Of a DNA stretch of 64,000 nt, positions 36,625 through 49,960 are shown piece after piece. The stretch spans positions 143,093,133 to 143,157,132 of the forward strand of contig NC_079148.1 of NCBI RefSeq assembly GCF_945859685.1, in the 5' to 3' direction. Both the position numbers and the translations under genes were made by a program. The notes below the pieces were generated by a model, which did not search any database, was not told the origin of the DNA, and worked only from the letters and a program-made list of their open reading frames with translations. The stretch comes from Eupeodes corollae. Its lineage: Eukaryota > Arthropoda > Insecta > Diptera > Syrphidae. Every line of letters starts with the position of its first letter. The stretch's first letter is position 1.

Positions 36625-38400
36625 TCAATACATCAAGAGGAACGGGTCCGTTAAATGCGTTCATATTTTGACGGATGAGACGATGCTAAGTGGGTAAAAG
36701 AACATTTGCTTTGACGTTGTGTTTTGAGTTAGTAAATCCGTTGCTTCTACAAATTTATGACAAGTGTGACAGATGTTTTCTTATAGAGTCCGTCAAATAC
36801 GTTGATTTTTTGACGGATAAGTGACACAGATAGATATTTTAGCTGCTGGCGTTTGTTTTGAATTAATAAATCCGTTGCTCCTTCAAAATTATGACAAGAG
36901 TGAGAGATGTTTTCTTATAGAGTGCGGCAAATGCGTCGATGTTTTGAGGGTTGAGACAAAATTTAGTGCTTAAAAGAAAAAAAGTCGTTTGAAAGTTTGA
37001 TGTGAGTTAGTTAATCCTTTGCATTTGTCACACACGTAACCTTCACTTCTATAGTAATATGCAAATAGACTTTCTTAATAAAGTCCCTCAAATGCGATAT
37101 TTTTGGCGGATGAGGCAGAACTAAAAGGCTTAAAGAAAATGCTGTTTTTGTTTGTTTTGAGTAACTAAATCCTTTGCTTCTTTAATAATGCGTCAAGAGT
37201 TATAAGTGAGTTTCTTGAAGGGTCCGTCAAATGCGTTGATCTTTCGACGCATGAGACAAATCTAAGTGACATAGGAAAATATTTTTCATAAGCTTTTGTT
37301 TTGATATACTTCATCTTTTGTATCTGTAGGCATACGTCGAGAGGGACAGGTGTGTTTCAAATACAGTCCGTCAAATGCGTTGATGTTTTGATGCAACGAA
37401 ACTAAGTGACTGAAAGAAAAAAGGTGGTTTTGAAGTTTGTTTTGAGTTACTCACTCCGTTGTATTCGTGATATACTTAACTTTCACTTCTATAGTCGTGC
37501 GTCTGCAGACGTTCCTAATAGAGTCCGTCAGATGCGTTAATTTTTCGGCGAATTAGACAGAAGAAAAAAGGCCTAAAAAAATGTTGTTCTTTGTTTGTTT
37601 TGAGTAACTTAATCCTTTGCTTCTTTAAGAAAGCGCCAAAAGTAATAAGCGAGTTTCTTACAGGGTCCGTCAAATGCGTTGATCTTTTGAAGCATGAGGC
37701 AAATCGAAATGGCATAGGAAAATATTTTTTTTTGACGTTTCTTTTGATATACTTTATCCGTTGCTTCTATAGGCATACGTGGAGAGGGTCAGGTATGTTT
37801 CAAATAGAGTCCGTCAAATGCGTTATGACGGAAGGAAAAATGTGGTTTACCTTTGTTTTGAGATATTTAATCTGTCATATTTGCAACCTACACTTCTAAA
37901 GGTATAGGTCAAGAAAGGAAAGTGTGACTCCAAGAAGGTCCCTCAAATGCTTTGATGTTTTGACGGACAAGATAACACTTAATGGAATATTTTATTTTGA
38001 AGTTTTGTTTTGAGTTACTTAATCCGTTACTTCTATTAAAATACGTTAAGAGTATCAGATACCATTTAATAAAGTCCGATATTTTGACGGATGCGAAGAA
38101 ACTAAGTGACGTAAAGAAAAACGTGGGTTTTAAATTATTTAATCCGTTGCATTCGTCAAATACGTAACCTTCACTCATATAGTCATAGGTCAAGACAGAC
38201 AAATATGTTTCTTATACAGTCCGTCAAATGAGTTGATACTTTGACGGACGACCCGAAACTAAGCGGCATAGACAAATAATTTTTGTTTAACGTCTGTTTT
38301 GATTTACGTTAACCGTTGCTTTAAAATGCATACGGCAAGAAAGCCAAGTTTGCTAATTTAGGCCGTCAAATGCGCTAATGTTTTTACGGACAAAAAAAAG
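36625..38400. repeat. satellite array with higher-order structure
   Basis: At least 13 diverged monomers begin with a GTCCGTCAAATGCG-like motif at about 36646, 36788, 36922, 37083, 37222, 37366, 37523, 37665, 37809, 37938, 38074, 38219 and 38361. Spacing is 129-161 bp, mean about 143. Monomers three apart resemble each other more than neighbours do: 36922/37366, 37083/37523, 37222/37665 and 37366/37809, all offset 440-444 bp. Many monomers open with TCCGTCAAA and, about 10 bp later, its complement TTTGACGGA. Each also contains TTGTTTTGAGTTA and ATCCGTTGC(T/A)T blocks. No frame is conserved. A weaker GTCCGT at 38543 may be one more eroded unit. Confidence 0.9.
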
Positions 38401-38579
38401 GTTGCAAAGGAAAATTTTATTTCGCGGTTGTTTGGCATCGATTAAAATTTTAAGTTTCAGTTACGTAATCCGATGTATCCGTTGCAAACATTATGTGAGG
38501 GACTTTAACGCCTCAAAGCTTCTGTGCTATAATATGCAACAGTCCGTAATTCAGGCAATACGTACAAATTTTCTTTAAA

Positions 38580-40740
38580 AAAGCGTGCGCTTAAATAAAG
38601 TAAAGACAGATTCTAATGTAAAACCAATGAAACCCGAACTCCACAACATGTGTCTTGTCTTCATCCAAATGTTTTCAACCTCTCAATAAAGATCAAAAAA
38701 CCCTTATGTAACCTTCCGTAGTGTGTAAATCCACCCTCTTCAGAGAAAAGAGCATAAATCAAACGCTATTTGTCGCCATCAAACGTCAAAATTATGCCAT
38801 TTAAAAGAATGTCAAAGTCATTAACCCTTACTAAACGTCCAAAACTAGATACGTTACTATGTAAACGTTCCTATATCCTACTACCAGCCTATGTATACGA
38901 TTTTAAGTAGACGTATGAGCGGCATTCAACGTTCTTATTTATTTTGTATTGTGTCTTTTTTTCTTTTTGGTGTCAGTTCCTCTGTGTTATTTCGGAAGGC
39001 AAAGGGCTCACACATATGAAAATTTTCCCTAAGAGATTCCAACTTATATAGAGTCCTCATTTTCGGTTGATTTAATTAAATAGAAGCGACACAAAACCTA
39101 ATTAGCATCGCGACGCTATGACTCCGTCTCCGTCTCTACATAATATCTCCTTCCCTGTGAGTGCGAGTGACTCATTATAGGACATATTGAGCCATTTTGC
39201 CTTGAGAGTACATACATAAGGGACAATTTTAAGCATTCTTTTATTTTCGTATTCTCAAGCCAATTAATTACCTTGTTGAAATAATAAAATAACTTACGAA
39301 CAAAACTTTATAAGATCCACTCGAGATATGGAAATAAAATTGAATACCATGCTTCGGTAAGTTTAAACATCAGTGTAACATTATGACGATGTTGATGATG
39401 ATGATGATGGGGGTGACTTTAATCGTGTCACATGGTAACCCCTTTTTATGTCAAAAATGACACGACACACGCCTAAATATACCTACCTAAATAAAAACCT
39501 CAGAGAATGATGTGTGCCAAACTTTGCCTTGTCTGCTGCCTGAAAATTGCTATTTTTAGACTTTTTTCTTTTCTACAATTACAAATTTTGAGTAGGTGTA
39601 ACTTTTTTCAGTTGATTCCCAAGGCCCAGGTTACCAGTGAAACAGGCTCTTAAATATGCACGGATGGCCGCCGCAAAAATACTCTACGTGTTTGTAATTT
39701 AAGTCTCTGCACAAGTTTAAGTACAGCATAACACGCTTACTGCTGGCCCTAATGGCATGGCAGGGCAGGTATAGCCATATAAGAGTTTTTAAAAAATGCT
39801 ATGTTACTTTTTTAACCCCAAATGTGACTTAAGATTTAGTTTGTCAAAATACACATCATATGTACAACAAAATTACTTTAAAGTCGAGTATTGTTTAGCA
39901 ACAGAAGGGTTTTTCCATTATCATCATCATCATCGCACAAAAACCCAGACAAAGGAAAAATTCCCCAAAAAACTTAGAAAATGGTGGCTGGTGGTGTTTA
40001 TATTTTCGCGAGATAATGGCAAACAGGAAGTTCATATACATGGGTAGATAGGTTTAAAGTACAATGTGATACTGTAACTATGGTATGGTTATAGTATCAG
40101 TTGTTTTTAACGTCCATTACGTGGCGTGCGTCAGACATTCTTGGAAAACAAAAACTGTAAGCTTAAACGATAATGATCAAGTCACTGTAATGCATTTGTG
40201 GTTTTTATGCTGTGTTGAAAAGTTTAGACACATATTTTTTTGTTTGTAATTTTATTCAAGCGTATTGTGATTAGGAGCAATTGGATATGCAACAAAGGGA
40301 AACAAATTTCAGGCAATAATTTCACTGTTAAGATAAAAAGTGGCTCCTAAGAAGTAATACAGTTTAACCGATGAAACAGAGCGATTTTTTAACAGTGCTT
40401 AACAAAAAATTTACGTTTTCTAATTATATTCCCAAAGTTAATTATTGTAATTTATTCGTTTTGTCGGATTGAAAATGTTACTAAAAATTGGTTATGGACT
40501 AAATTATATCGAAAGCAAAAACAGAAATTGAAATAAAACTTATCCTACTTCTGTTTTTAACTTTTAGTTAAGTTTTTTAAAAATGTAATCTACAACTTTT
40601 CTTGCCAAATAGGAAAACTTCAAAAACAATCAAAACTGATAAAAAATGGTTTTCGACTCAGACTAAATGTTGGAAACTTGAAAAATTATCAAGATATTGA
40701 AAGTATCACTGTGGATCATACGCATTCCACTCAAAAAAAA
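38580..40740. other. AT-rich intergenic DNA, no gene seen
   Basis: No supported gene. GAT microsatellite DNA lies at 39390-39412 and an ATC run at 39918-39934. Confidence 0.45.
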
Positions 40741-40749
40741 TTAATTTTT

Positions 40750-41490
40750 TTCTTGGTTAGGTTAGGTTAGGTTAACGTGGCTTAGGATCTATTTGGGCAA
40801 AAGAAGAGGCCAATAGTGATACTACATGAATCTAGAGAATTACTTCTTACTAGTCGAACCATTTTGAGCTTTTTATAAAGCGAAGAAGATATTTCATATC
40901 CTTTTTAGCTAGTATACTTCTTTTTCGTCCATACAGCTCCTGCAGAAGTCATTTGAGGCTTCACCAAGTCGTATTGCGTGTCTACCTATGAGACATTGTC
41001 CCGTAAGGACACTTATTAGAGAGCTAATATGAAGTCTGCTTTGAGATAACAAGTCTTTAGAGCGCTTTAGGTCCAGTGAAGGCCATATGAGTTTTGTGGC
41101 TGCGCATGTTGGTAAATTGTGCCACCTAGAGTTTGTTATCGAAAAAGCTGTTTCTTAAGTTTACATGCAGCTATAGGTATACCTATCTCCCCCCTTTCAG
41201 GTAAAATAGGTATGACGGTTCCATATTTAGCAAGTTCTTCGGCATGTTAAATTGCTGCGCCTTCTCCATAAGATACGATCGACAATCGATTGCCATTTGA
41301 GACTTGGTTTAGACACCGTCAAGAGATTTAATAGCAGCCTGACTGTCAGAGAAGATGCGGATATCAGAATTTTTTTCTAAGTTTGGAAATATTGTGAAAA
41401 AATCGTTTTTCAGAATGCTGAACCCATTCGCTTAGACGCACGTGACGGACTAACTGAAGTGATTAGAGAGTATTACCATGCTTGGCATTG
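40750..41490 (-). mobile_element. LINE remnant, RNase H and C-terminus
   Basis: On the minus strand, DIRIFSDSQAAIKSLDGV (about 41320-41375) is the RNase H domain motif typical of I-like LINEs. It is followed by KSQMAIDCRSYL and, at about 40920-41050, the C-terminal GQCLIGRHAIRLGEASNDFC. An in-frame stop follows SLDGV. Between them are frame breaks. The 3' end at about 40755-40775 is a short GGTTA repeat. Confidence 0.7.
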
Positions 41491-41977
41491 TGTCAAATCT
41501 TCAACGTTGATAGATTTCTCATATAGTCATAGACTTTTTTATATAATTTATTGTTAATTATTATTAAAAATGCTTTTTTTTAAAAGTTCATGAATTTTTA
41601 TTTCGTGTTCAAATTTTGTATTAATAGAAACCTTGACATTTGTCTAAAAGTTTTGTAACTAAAGAATGTTCGACTAAAAGCGTATATGCAATTTTGAAAA
41701 TGGTCATTTAGCGACTTCTCACATTTTTGTGAAAGTCGTCCTATGGAGGTTTTCTCCGATTCGTAACTTGGAAGTAGTTTATCGATCAGGAACGATAGAA
41801 ACATTCTCTCCAACAAAATTCAATGCATGCCGCTTAAATGCGATGCTTTGCGATTAAGTACTTCTTGTAATGGGTACATTTTTGACAAAGAAATATTTCT
41901 CCGATAGAGTATTGCTGCGGATGCTTCTTAAATTCAGCGTCTTAAAATAATCCTACACTATCCATTTCCAATTATTA

Positions 41978-43206
41978 CGAGGGTTGCTACTTATATTTCT
42001 GGCCTAATAATGAAAAAACAAAGAATTTCGACCAAAATTTTGTTTTTCAAAATATTCTCTATGAAGAGCAAAACACTTTTGCATGCGTTTGAACCAATTT
42101 TCGTAGCACCTTTTCCACTCCGATTGAGGTACCTCCAAAACATTTTGAACGCATTAACGGCTTCTTCAAGGGTCGAAAAAGGGTGTCTGTGCATTTTTTT
42201 TAATATGCGGGAATAAAAAGAAGTCATTGGGTGCCAAATGAGGACTGTACGGCGGATGACCCATTAATTCGATCTTTTGGATGTTCAAACATTCTTTTGT
42301 TTGAGCCGATGTGTGAGAACTTGCATTGTCATGATGAAGATTGATTCACCGCTTCTTCTGTCTTTCTCCGATGACTTCTGGCAAACAAATTGTCGTATAC
42401 CATTCGGAATTAACCGACTTGCGTTGCTTTTGACGATGAAACAGGCAACCATTTTCTTTGATGTGCATCTTCCGCGAACAGCTTTTGTTGGATTTGGCTC
42501 ATCTTGGGAGACCCATAAAGTCGATTACTGTTTTGTTTCGGGCTCATACGCATAGATATATCGATTCGTCACCTGTGTAGATATTATACACAACCTTTGA
42601 TGCACCTTGACCGTATTTTTTCACCATTTCCTTGCACCAATCGACACGAGACTTCTTTTGAGCGTTTGTCATATTATGCGAGATCCAACGCTAACAAATC
42701 TTTTTCATGGCCAAAAGTTCATGTAATGTCTTATTGTTGCTAGTCATACTAAAGTCCAAAGATTACTCTATTTCACGATATGTAACATGTCGATCTTGCT
42801 TTATCAGTTCATGCACAGCATCGATATTTTGTAGCACAACAACCGATTTTGGACGACCTTCACGGAAATAATCCTGGAGCGAACGACGACCATGATTGAA
42901 TTCGAATTCCAGTTTTTTACAGTGCTATAAAATGGTGCTTTATCGCTGTGGAAAGAATTAAGTTCATCGCTGCACTGTTGTCTTGGTAATCCACGTCGAA
43001 AGTTTTGAAATATAATAGCACGAAAATGTTCACGAGTTAATTCCATTTTTTGCCCGAGATCCGTTTATCAAGTAAATGTCAATAACACAAATTGCACTTA
43101 AATTGTCTGTAGAAGGTTATGGTTAAAAATGTCAAACTTTCCGTGACAGATGGCGCCTGGCAACACTTACTATTACTTAGGCTAGAAATATAAGTAGCAA
43201 CCCGTG
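41978..43206 (-). mobile_element. mariner element with both inverted repeats, inactive
   Basis: A 1229-bp mariner-type transposon. Its ends share GGGTTGCTACTTATATTTCT (left 41981-42000; the right end at 43181-43203 is its complement), differing at about two positions over the first 28 bp. The left flank is TA. Inside is a broken transposase on the minus strand. Size and layout fit a full-length element with scattered small lesions. Confidence 0.9.
42003..43046 (-). pseudogene. mariner transposase, broken
   Basis: The start codon is at 43046 (MELTREHFRAIIFQNFRRGL), the first helix-turn-helix of mariner transposases. The catalytic core is in several minus frames: WVSQDEPNPTK (first Asp intact, about 42510), INLHHDNASSHTSAQTK (second Asp, about 42330) and YSPHLAPNDFFLF (third Asp intact, about 42235). 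Before it the usual PDLAP Asp is His. The C-terminus RHPFSTLEEAVNAF lies near 42150-42190. Spacing of the last two Asp is 34 residues, the DD34D pattern. An in-frame stop and frameshifts near 42190, 42400-42480, 42560 and 42900 prevent expression. Confidence 0.88.
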
Positions 43207-44480
43207 TTAAGTTAAATTGGTCAAATAAATAAATCATACTATGTTAAAATTTGTCTTTCCTTTATTCTTGATTTGATACTTCAAATAGAAACATAAAATA
43301 TATGTTTGGATATTGCAAGGCGACTTTATTGGACTTTTACTTTGAGTTATATTTTTGATTTGTTTTTCATAAGTTTTGAAAAATTGAATTTTTCGCTCTT
43401 TTTTCAATATCTTCCATTAATTTTCCATTTTCAGAGACCATTTTTTTACAAAAGTATTACTTATTTACCATGTTTTGTCTTCAAATTCAACAACTTTCAG
43501 GAGTTGAGAAAACATAAATTTGATAAACTCTAGAGTTAAAAATTGAAAGTTAAAAGCATTACCTTTGAGTAAATAAAAACAAAATCACGAGTAGAAATAA
43601 AAATCCATGGTTAATTCTATTTTAAACTTGACTGGAAAAAGTCGACCCTAAGGTATCTACTTTCAATATGTACAGGTTCGTAAAGTAGGAAACTCTACAG
43701 TCGAATTTTAAAGTTCTAATTATGATTGTTTCCATGCTGTGCCGGGTATAGAATTTTTTCTCCGAAATTTTATTTAAGTTTAAAATTTTGAATTGAAACG
43801 ATAAATTGAAAAACTTAAAATTTGATTGGCTTAGAGCACAAAAATTAATTTTCGATCATGTTTTTCTAAATTTTGTCGGGTTATTGAAATTTCAAAATGT
43901 TTAAGGTTTCAAAACCACTTTTAAGGTGAAAGATGCTTTTAAACCAAGCCGGTATTAAAGCTTTTAATCAGCCCCCATTATATAGTTTTTCAAATTTTTT
44001 AAGGCTCAGAAAGCTTCCAAAAGTAACAGCTTTTCGACTTACACTTCAGAATTTTCAGAAAGTAGTATGCTTATAACAAGCGTCGAACTTCGATCAGAGG
44101 TTGAGGATAAGCGCTTGAGAAAGCATTCTGGAGTTCCTCGAATTAAGGACCTTAAAAAATAGCCCTAACTTACACTGTCATTAGTTTTTTTAAATTAATT
44201 TTGGGGGTTAAGGTCTTGAAATACCAATGTGGAGTTCTGCGAATTAAGAAGCCTAAAAAGAGTGCTTAATATATTCATGATATGTCCTTTTTAATTTGAA
44301 CCTTTTGTTAATGGTGTTTTTAGTTTGACGCCTAATTGTGATTACCACAAGTATTATGGGGAATTAGAGCCCTAAATAAGCCCAAAAAGAATTCTAAATT
44401 CCTGCATCATGAGAAATTCGAAATTGGATTGTAGTGTTTTCAATTTTACGAACCTGCTTACCATAAAGCACTTAAAACTA
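43207..44480. other. AT-rich intergenic DNA, no gene seen
   Basis: No supported gene or clear repeat. Phrases such as GGAGTTC(C/T)(T/G)CGAATTAAG recur at about 44131 and 44231, a weak local duplication. Confidence 0.4.
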
Positions 44481-44935
44481 CGCAATCAATAACGTTTGAG
44501 AATAAATAATATCGGGTCAGCTAAATAGCTTTTTTTTGAAAATGCTATAAAAACATCGAGGGTAGCTTCGGTTGGGTGTCACGCAGCGCGCGCCGCCACG
44601 CTCTTCAATTTTTGTGAACAAAAATTCGTTTAACATGGCCCGATAACTCACTCCTTGCCTAATTTCAAAGAAAAATGGCCCAATTATGCCTCTGGACCAA
44701 AATCCGAACCAAACTGTCACTTGTTTTGGGTGTATCGGCTTTTCAATGTAAGCGTGAGGGTTTTCTGTGCCCCAAATGCGACAATTTTGCTTGTTTACAT
44801 ACCCGCCAAGATCGCATCTAAAAAAATGATTTTTTTTGGGGAAAATCGGCATCTTCTCTAAGCGTTGTTGGCAGTGTTGTTCAAGCGTATACACAACAAT
44901 ATTCGTTCAGCGGAAGAATAAATAAATAAATAAAT
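44480..44935 (-). pseudogene. mariner-superfamily transposase fragment
   Basis: The minus frame 44517-44894 carries LGGYVNKQNCRIWGTENPHA, then KPIHPKQVTVWFGFWSRGII, GPFFFE and YRAMLNEFLFTKIEE. This is the central catalytic part of an insect DDE transposase. The first catalytic Asp region reads NHFFRCDLGG, where SDEAHF is expected, and so is lost. A frameshift near 44600 leads into TEATLDVF. No N- or C-terminal part or inverted repeat is visible. Confidence 0.8.
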
Positions 44936-44939
44936 TAGC

Positions 44940-46920
44940 ACTAGTTGAAAAAAAACCTTAGCTGGCGGACCCGAAGTTTTTGTTTCGATTATTTTATTTC
45001 GAATGGTTTTTGATGGCTCAAAAACCAGAGTCAATAGTTAAATTTGGAAAGTAAACTTTGGAGCCAGTCCATGTTAAGCTATTTTTTCATTTTTTTTAAA
45101 GACTTAAAATAACAGTAGTAATAACACAGTTTTTTGTCTACAATTGAAAATTCGAATTTTCTCAAAAACAAACCGATAGTTTGTTTTGAAAGTAAAATAA
45201 CTGCATGCCAAAATATTTTTAAATTGTATAATTTTATTTACAAAAAATTAATTTAAAACCCGATCTTACCATTTTAAATAAAACAAATTGAAAAAATAAA
45301 GTGTTGTCTTAGAAATAAAATGGCGTTTAAATTTTTGAAAACAAACTTTTTTCAGGTTCATTTTTAAATCTTAAAATACAGAAAATATTTTTAAACAGAA
45401 ATTTTGGATAATATGAACAAGTTCGTACGACGCAGTCGTATTTAAACATTTAAAGTTTAAAACTACATCAAAATTAATCAATCGTTATTATTTTTTTTTA
45501 TTTCTAGAACCGGAAAACTATTTGGTGCAAAAATGATTCCAGGAATGTCTCATGTCAACACCTTAAACATGATGTTTTTACACGAACTTTTTATCTATTT
45601 TTCAAATAGTTATTTTCGTGAATTTCTCCGAAACAGTTAGCATATATTACAAATTTAATACAATTTCCCAATGCATACAAATTTAGTAGCTAAACTTTTC
45701 GGTATCATTCATCCTGGCAATATTTTGATTTTGGACACATTTTCATTTGAACGAAGTTTCATTCTTTTAACCTTCAATGTTTTAAGAGTAAAAAATTTAG
45801 TAAAAGAGTTATTTTTTTAAAGGGGGAGGAGGGAGGGGATGTTTCTTTGAATAAAATGTCTTAAGCAGTTTTGCTCTTTAAAAATCTGGAACGTAAATCA
45901 TACTAAATTTCATTCACCACATAATTAATTTAAAAAAAGTAAGTATACGCCCAGTGTACAATACAATCGTATTCTGTTTCTGGAAAAAGTCGGGGATCGT
46001 TTTTGTTACGTTGGATACAAGTATTTGTCAATAAGACTAATAGTTTTCATAGTTGTATAGGATCACATGTGTAGGTCAATATAGCAGCGACGGGACTATT
46101 CGATTTAATTTAATTTTTTTAATTTTCTTTTGGATTATAAAACAAAATCCGATATGTCTCCTTTAACGAATTACAAATAAAAAGTATCAAAATATAAGTC
46201 GAAACTTAGATTTTGTCACACACAAAACTAAATATACCAACTACTTTTCTCAGTAACTCAAAATTTAATTTTTAGTATTATGTGTACAAATCTTCTTCGG
46301 AAGGGCCTCGGATAAAGTCGATGAGTTTTAAGCTCATAAACAAACATTGTCTATTTAAAAAAAAAGTGTCTTATTAAACTTACTGCAATAAATCCATCTC
46401 TTAAAGTACGATCTTATGTATTTAAACTTTGCCTTTCTTCTCCACAACTTTATGGTTACCTTTCATTTAGAAACTCTTGTTTTACCTTTGAAGATCGGTC
46501 GTTTAAGTTAAATTATTAGAATCATATTTTAGTTCCAGCACTTGTCTTATGCTCTAATGCCCCTTTACACAAACCATATTTCAAACCGTTTAACATTTAT
46601 ACCACTTTACACTTCTTTATTCTTTTTTTTTCTTCATCTTTCAGTCTAAACTAAAACCTACCTAATACGAAAAACTAACACCTGTACTTTTTAATTAATT
46701 AAACTCTTCATTACGAAAACAATAGACCATTTTTATGATAATATTTTAAAGTCTGCACGTTAGGTTGGATGGTTGTAAGTACATAGTAGTCTTCTCATCA
46801 TAAATACATCTATTTCACGCTACAGCTACTATTTACGACCAGTATACTCATATAGCAGTATCCACATCAGTAAAATAGAATTAAAAACAAAATTCCACAA
46901 GCCTATCGCTTAAGCTATAA
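44940..46920. other. AT-rich intergenic DNA, no gene seen
   Basis: No supported gene. A purine-rich GGGGGAGGAGGGAGGGG patch lies at about 45822-45838. Confidence 0.4.
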
Positions 46921-47480
46921 GCTTATTCGCATATAAAAGGGTCACTCAGACGTTCCCAATGCACAGAGCGAACCTAATTAAAAACGCATCCATTACACTC
47001 GTGCAAATAGCTAATTAATTTCCTTCCCCTAAAAATTGTTCATATAGCTTCAACGTCGTCGTTCGTCAGCGTTAGCGTTAGTGTTAGCATCGTGTCGCGT
47101 CGTCGCCTCGCTCAACTCCATTGTTGAGTTAAGCTTTCTCTGTTTTTCATCATCAACTCAAAGCCGCCTATAACAGGCCTTTGGCTATAGGTACATTACC
47201 TACAGATAATACGTACTTTGTTTTCATAAATCCGCAACTTGCCAAATAATCAACCCATAAATTTCTAAGGAAACCTAGCGTAACGCAAAACGCGACTATA
47301 CTCCTAGCTCGCATATACAGAGGCTATAAATGCCATCCGCATACATGAATCCCATACGAACCACGTTATGAAGCTTGGGTAGCAGCGTTTTTATTGCTGT
47401 TGATGCTTCTGCTGCTGCTGATGCGTTCTAATGTCAATGAAAATCAAAAACAATTAAAACCAACGAGAGGCTTGAAGTCG
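46920..47480. other. GC-richer non-coding island
   Basis: This island contains a TATA-like motif, GTCGTCG/GCGTTAGCGTTAG repeats at 47050-47110 and GCTGCTGCTGATG near 47410. No protein-like frame is present. It resembles the other CG-rich islands of the window. Confidence 0.35.
46932..46965 (+). promoter_or_regulatory. possible TATA-type core promoter
   Basis: TATAAAAGG at 46932-46940 is a strong TATA match; CACAG about 30 bp downstream could be a start region. No gene is recognised downstream, so the call is weak. Confidence 0.25.
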
Positions 47481-49865
47481 TTGAGGGACGATGGGGATTT
47501 AGGAATAAGGTGTTGTCAAGAAATTTATTTTATTACCCCTACGCTTCTTTTGAAAAATTAAAACATTTATGCGAAGCTATGTAAGTTACACTCCGTCTTT
47601 GAAGACTGATGTTCTTTTCATGATAATCAAATAATAATAATTATTTTAAGCAAATAGTGTTTTTTCATATTCCCTTCAACGAGAAAGGAATGCATTCCAC
47701 AGTCTGAATTAGGTCCTACTTTGCATTTTTTTAAATATTAGATAAGACCGAAAAATGCTAATACAACCTTCCTTGGATAGGTTATAAATTTGTAAGTCAA
47801 TTTATTATATTTGGTTTGGATAAGAACCTGTAGAGTGCAAAGTCAAATTTTTCACGCTTATGATTTTGTCGGAGTATTAAGACTTCAATTCAATTCTGAG
47901 GGGAAAATTATAAATTTTCTACATTCTTTGGTTTTTGAACAAAATCTTACGCGTGAACTTATTTAAAATTTAATTACCACGCATTTTTTTCCTAGCATTT
48001 GAAGCATTTTTGAAGAATTTTCACAATGCTTCAAAATGAAATATTGTGCAACATATCATTTTTCGCGTGGAAAAGTAGAGTAACGTTAAAGTAAAGTAAC
48101 GTTTAAATATAAATATTCCAGCAACAAATTTCACAATCTTAAAATTTAATAATTGTTATAACCTGAAATGAATGTGGAATCAAAACCTTCCTCGGTTTAT
48201 ATCAATTAAAAGCTCATTTCATTTAACCCTCCATGTGAAATGAAATTCTCGCAACACTTCAAAATACTCAGTAAACTTTGTTTCACGACGATTTCTCCCT
48301 TGAACTAAAGCCAATTTTCTGAACGTTGAAATGGTTTTCAGATACTTAAAAATACTAAATACAAATTCTCCAAAAGATTTTTCTAACGTGAGAAGTGATA
48401 ATTTAACTATGCCACTTAATTCACGTGAAATGAAAATTGGACATTTGTCCTTATTTGACATTTCATTTCACTTGGCAAATGTGAATTTGGATGTTCCACA
48501 ATTTGTTATTTTGCCATTTACGTTCTAAAATGAAAAAAACTGTTCTGACCAAATTATTGCCAGTTGATTTTTCTGTTCTTGAAATATGTTTTCTATTGTT
48601 TGCTTTTGAAATGTGTTCCTTAAAAATTATCAATAATCCTGCAGATTGTTCAGATTTCAAAGTATAAAGCAATTTCAAAATCGATCAAAATGTAAAAAAT
48701 TAAATTTCCTACCACGGGCAAGTGAAGAAGGATATCAAGTAACTTCCGACCGAACTTCATAATGTCTTCCACATTATAATGGAAATATCAATAGCTTGGA
48801 ACGATTTTTTCAATGGAAGTTTTTGAACTTAGGTCTTTTTTAATGCGAACTGTAAATTTTTGCCTAGCCACAAATTCAGCATTAAGTTTAACATTTAGTG
48901 AGTTGTGGAAAATTGCAAAACTTATTAATGTTTGTTTCATCAAATGTAAAATCAGGGCTACGTGAATTTATTCAAAACAGAACAAACAGATTCCACATCG
49001 GAAATAATTTATATTTTTAAATTGAGTATTTTACGCTTAAGTATATATTTTGCCTTTGTTAAATCGTTTAAGAATACATTTTATGAAAAGTAAGCATTTT
49101 GCAGATATATAATCTGATTAGATTCCACCACGTTTTAAACAACTCAATTTTTTTCATGTGAAAAAAAAAGGAAACTTGGAGAGTGTACACTTTTTCCCTT
49201 CGCATAAAAAAAACAAATCTTTTAAATTATTATTATTATCAAATTATATTTAAATTTTTAATAATTATGTGAAATGGGAACTAAGCAAATTTCACAGAAT
49301 TTAATCTACGAAACTTTGACTTAATTCATGTGAAATGAAAACTAAATTGAATCCACATGGAAAAAAGGTTATGCACATTTTATTTTTTTTTTTCATTTTA
49401 AGCATTTTTGTTTGAATGTTTTTTCTTTTCATATCAATTTAAAGTTGAGCCGTAATATTGTTGTGGAATCTGTTTCCATTTCATGAGAAGTGAAAACATT
49501 TTGTTATATGAATTATTGCACCAGAAATGAAGAGGAAATAGACTCAAAAATATTTAATGTTAAGTTAAGATTGTTTTGTACATTTTTCCCTCCGCATAAA
49601 AATTATCCTAGATTGTGAAATTTGTTAGTTTACCATTTTTAATATTTAATAAAATGTAAAATCCTAACATAATTCACGTGAAAAGCAAACAACAATACGG
49701 ATTCTACAATAGCGACGAAAATTTTACATAAATCGTGTAAAATAAAAACTGATTTTTTTCCACAAGTCCCTTAGGGAAAATATTTTGAACATTTTACACT
49801 TTTTTATAAATTTGATCTGTGGTAAGTTTTTTCATTTATTGAAGCCATACAAAAAAAAACAAACA

Positions 49866-49960
49866 GGTGGCGCAACAGTTCGTAGAGAACCAGAACCAAG
49901 TGACTCACAATTCTCAACTATTTCACGAATGAAGTTTACCTACAGTTTTTAAGCCGATAC
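49866..49960 (-). mobile_element. tRNA-derived SINE (copy D), body only
   Basis: On the minus strand, GTTGAGAATTGTGAGTCACT and GAACTGTTGCGCCACCTG match the 3' body of copies A-C. The tRNA-like head is not recognisable. Confidence 0.7.

Noticed and set aside
36625..38400. CRISPR array
   Set aside because: Units are about 143 bp, similar along their whole length and diverged, with no short identical repeat alternating with unique spacers. The window is clearly eukaryotic.
40755..40777. Short GGTTA/TTAGG run like the insect telomere repeat
   Set aside because: Only about three units, and it sits at the 3' end of a LINE remnant. True flies generally lack TTAGG telomeres.
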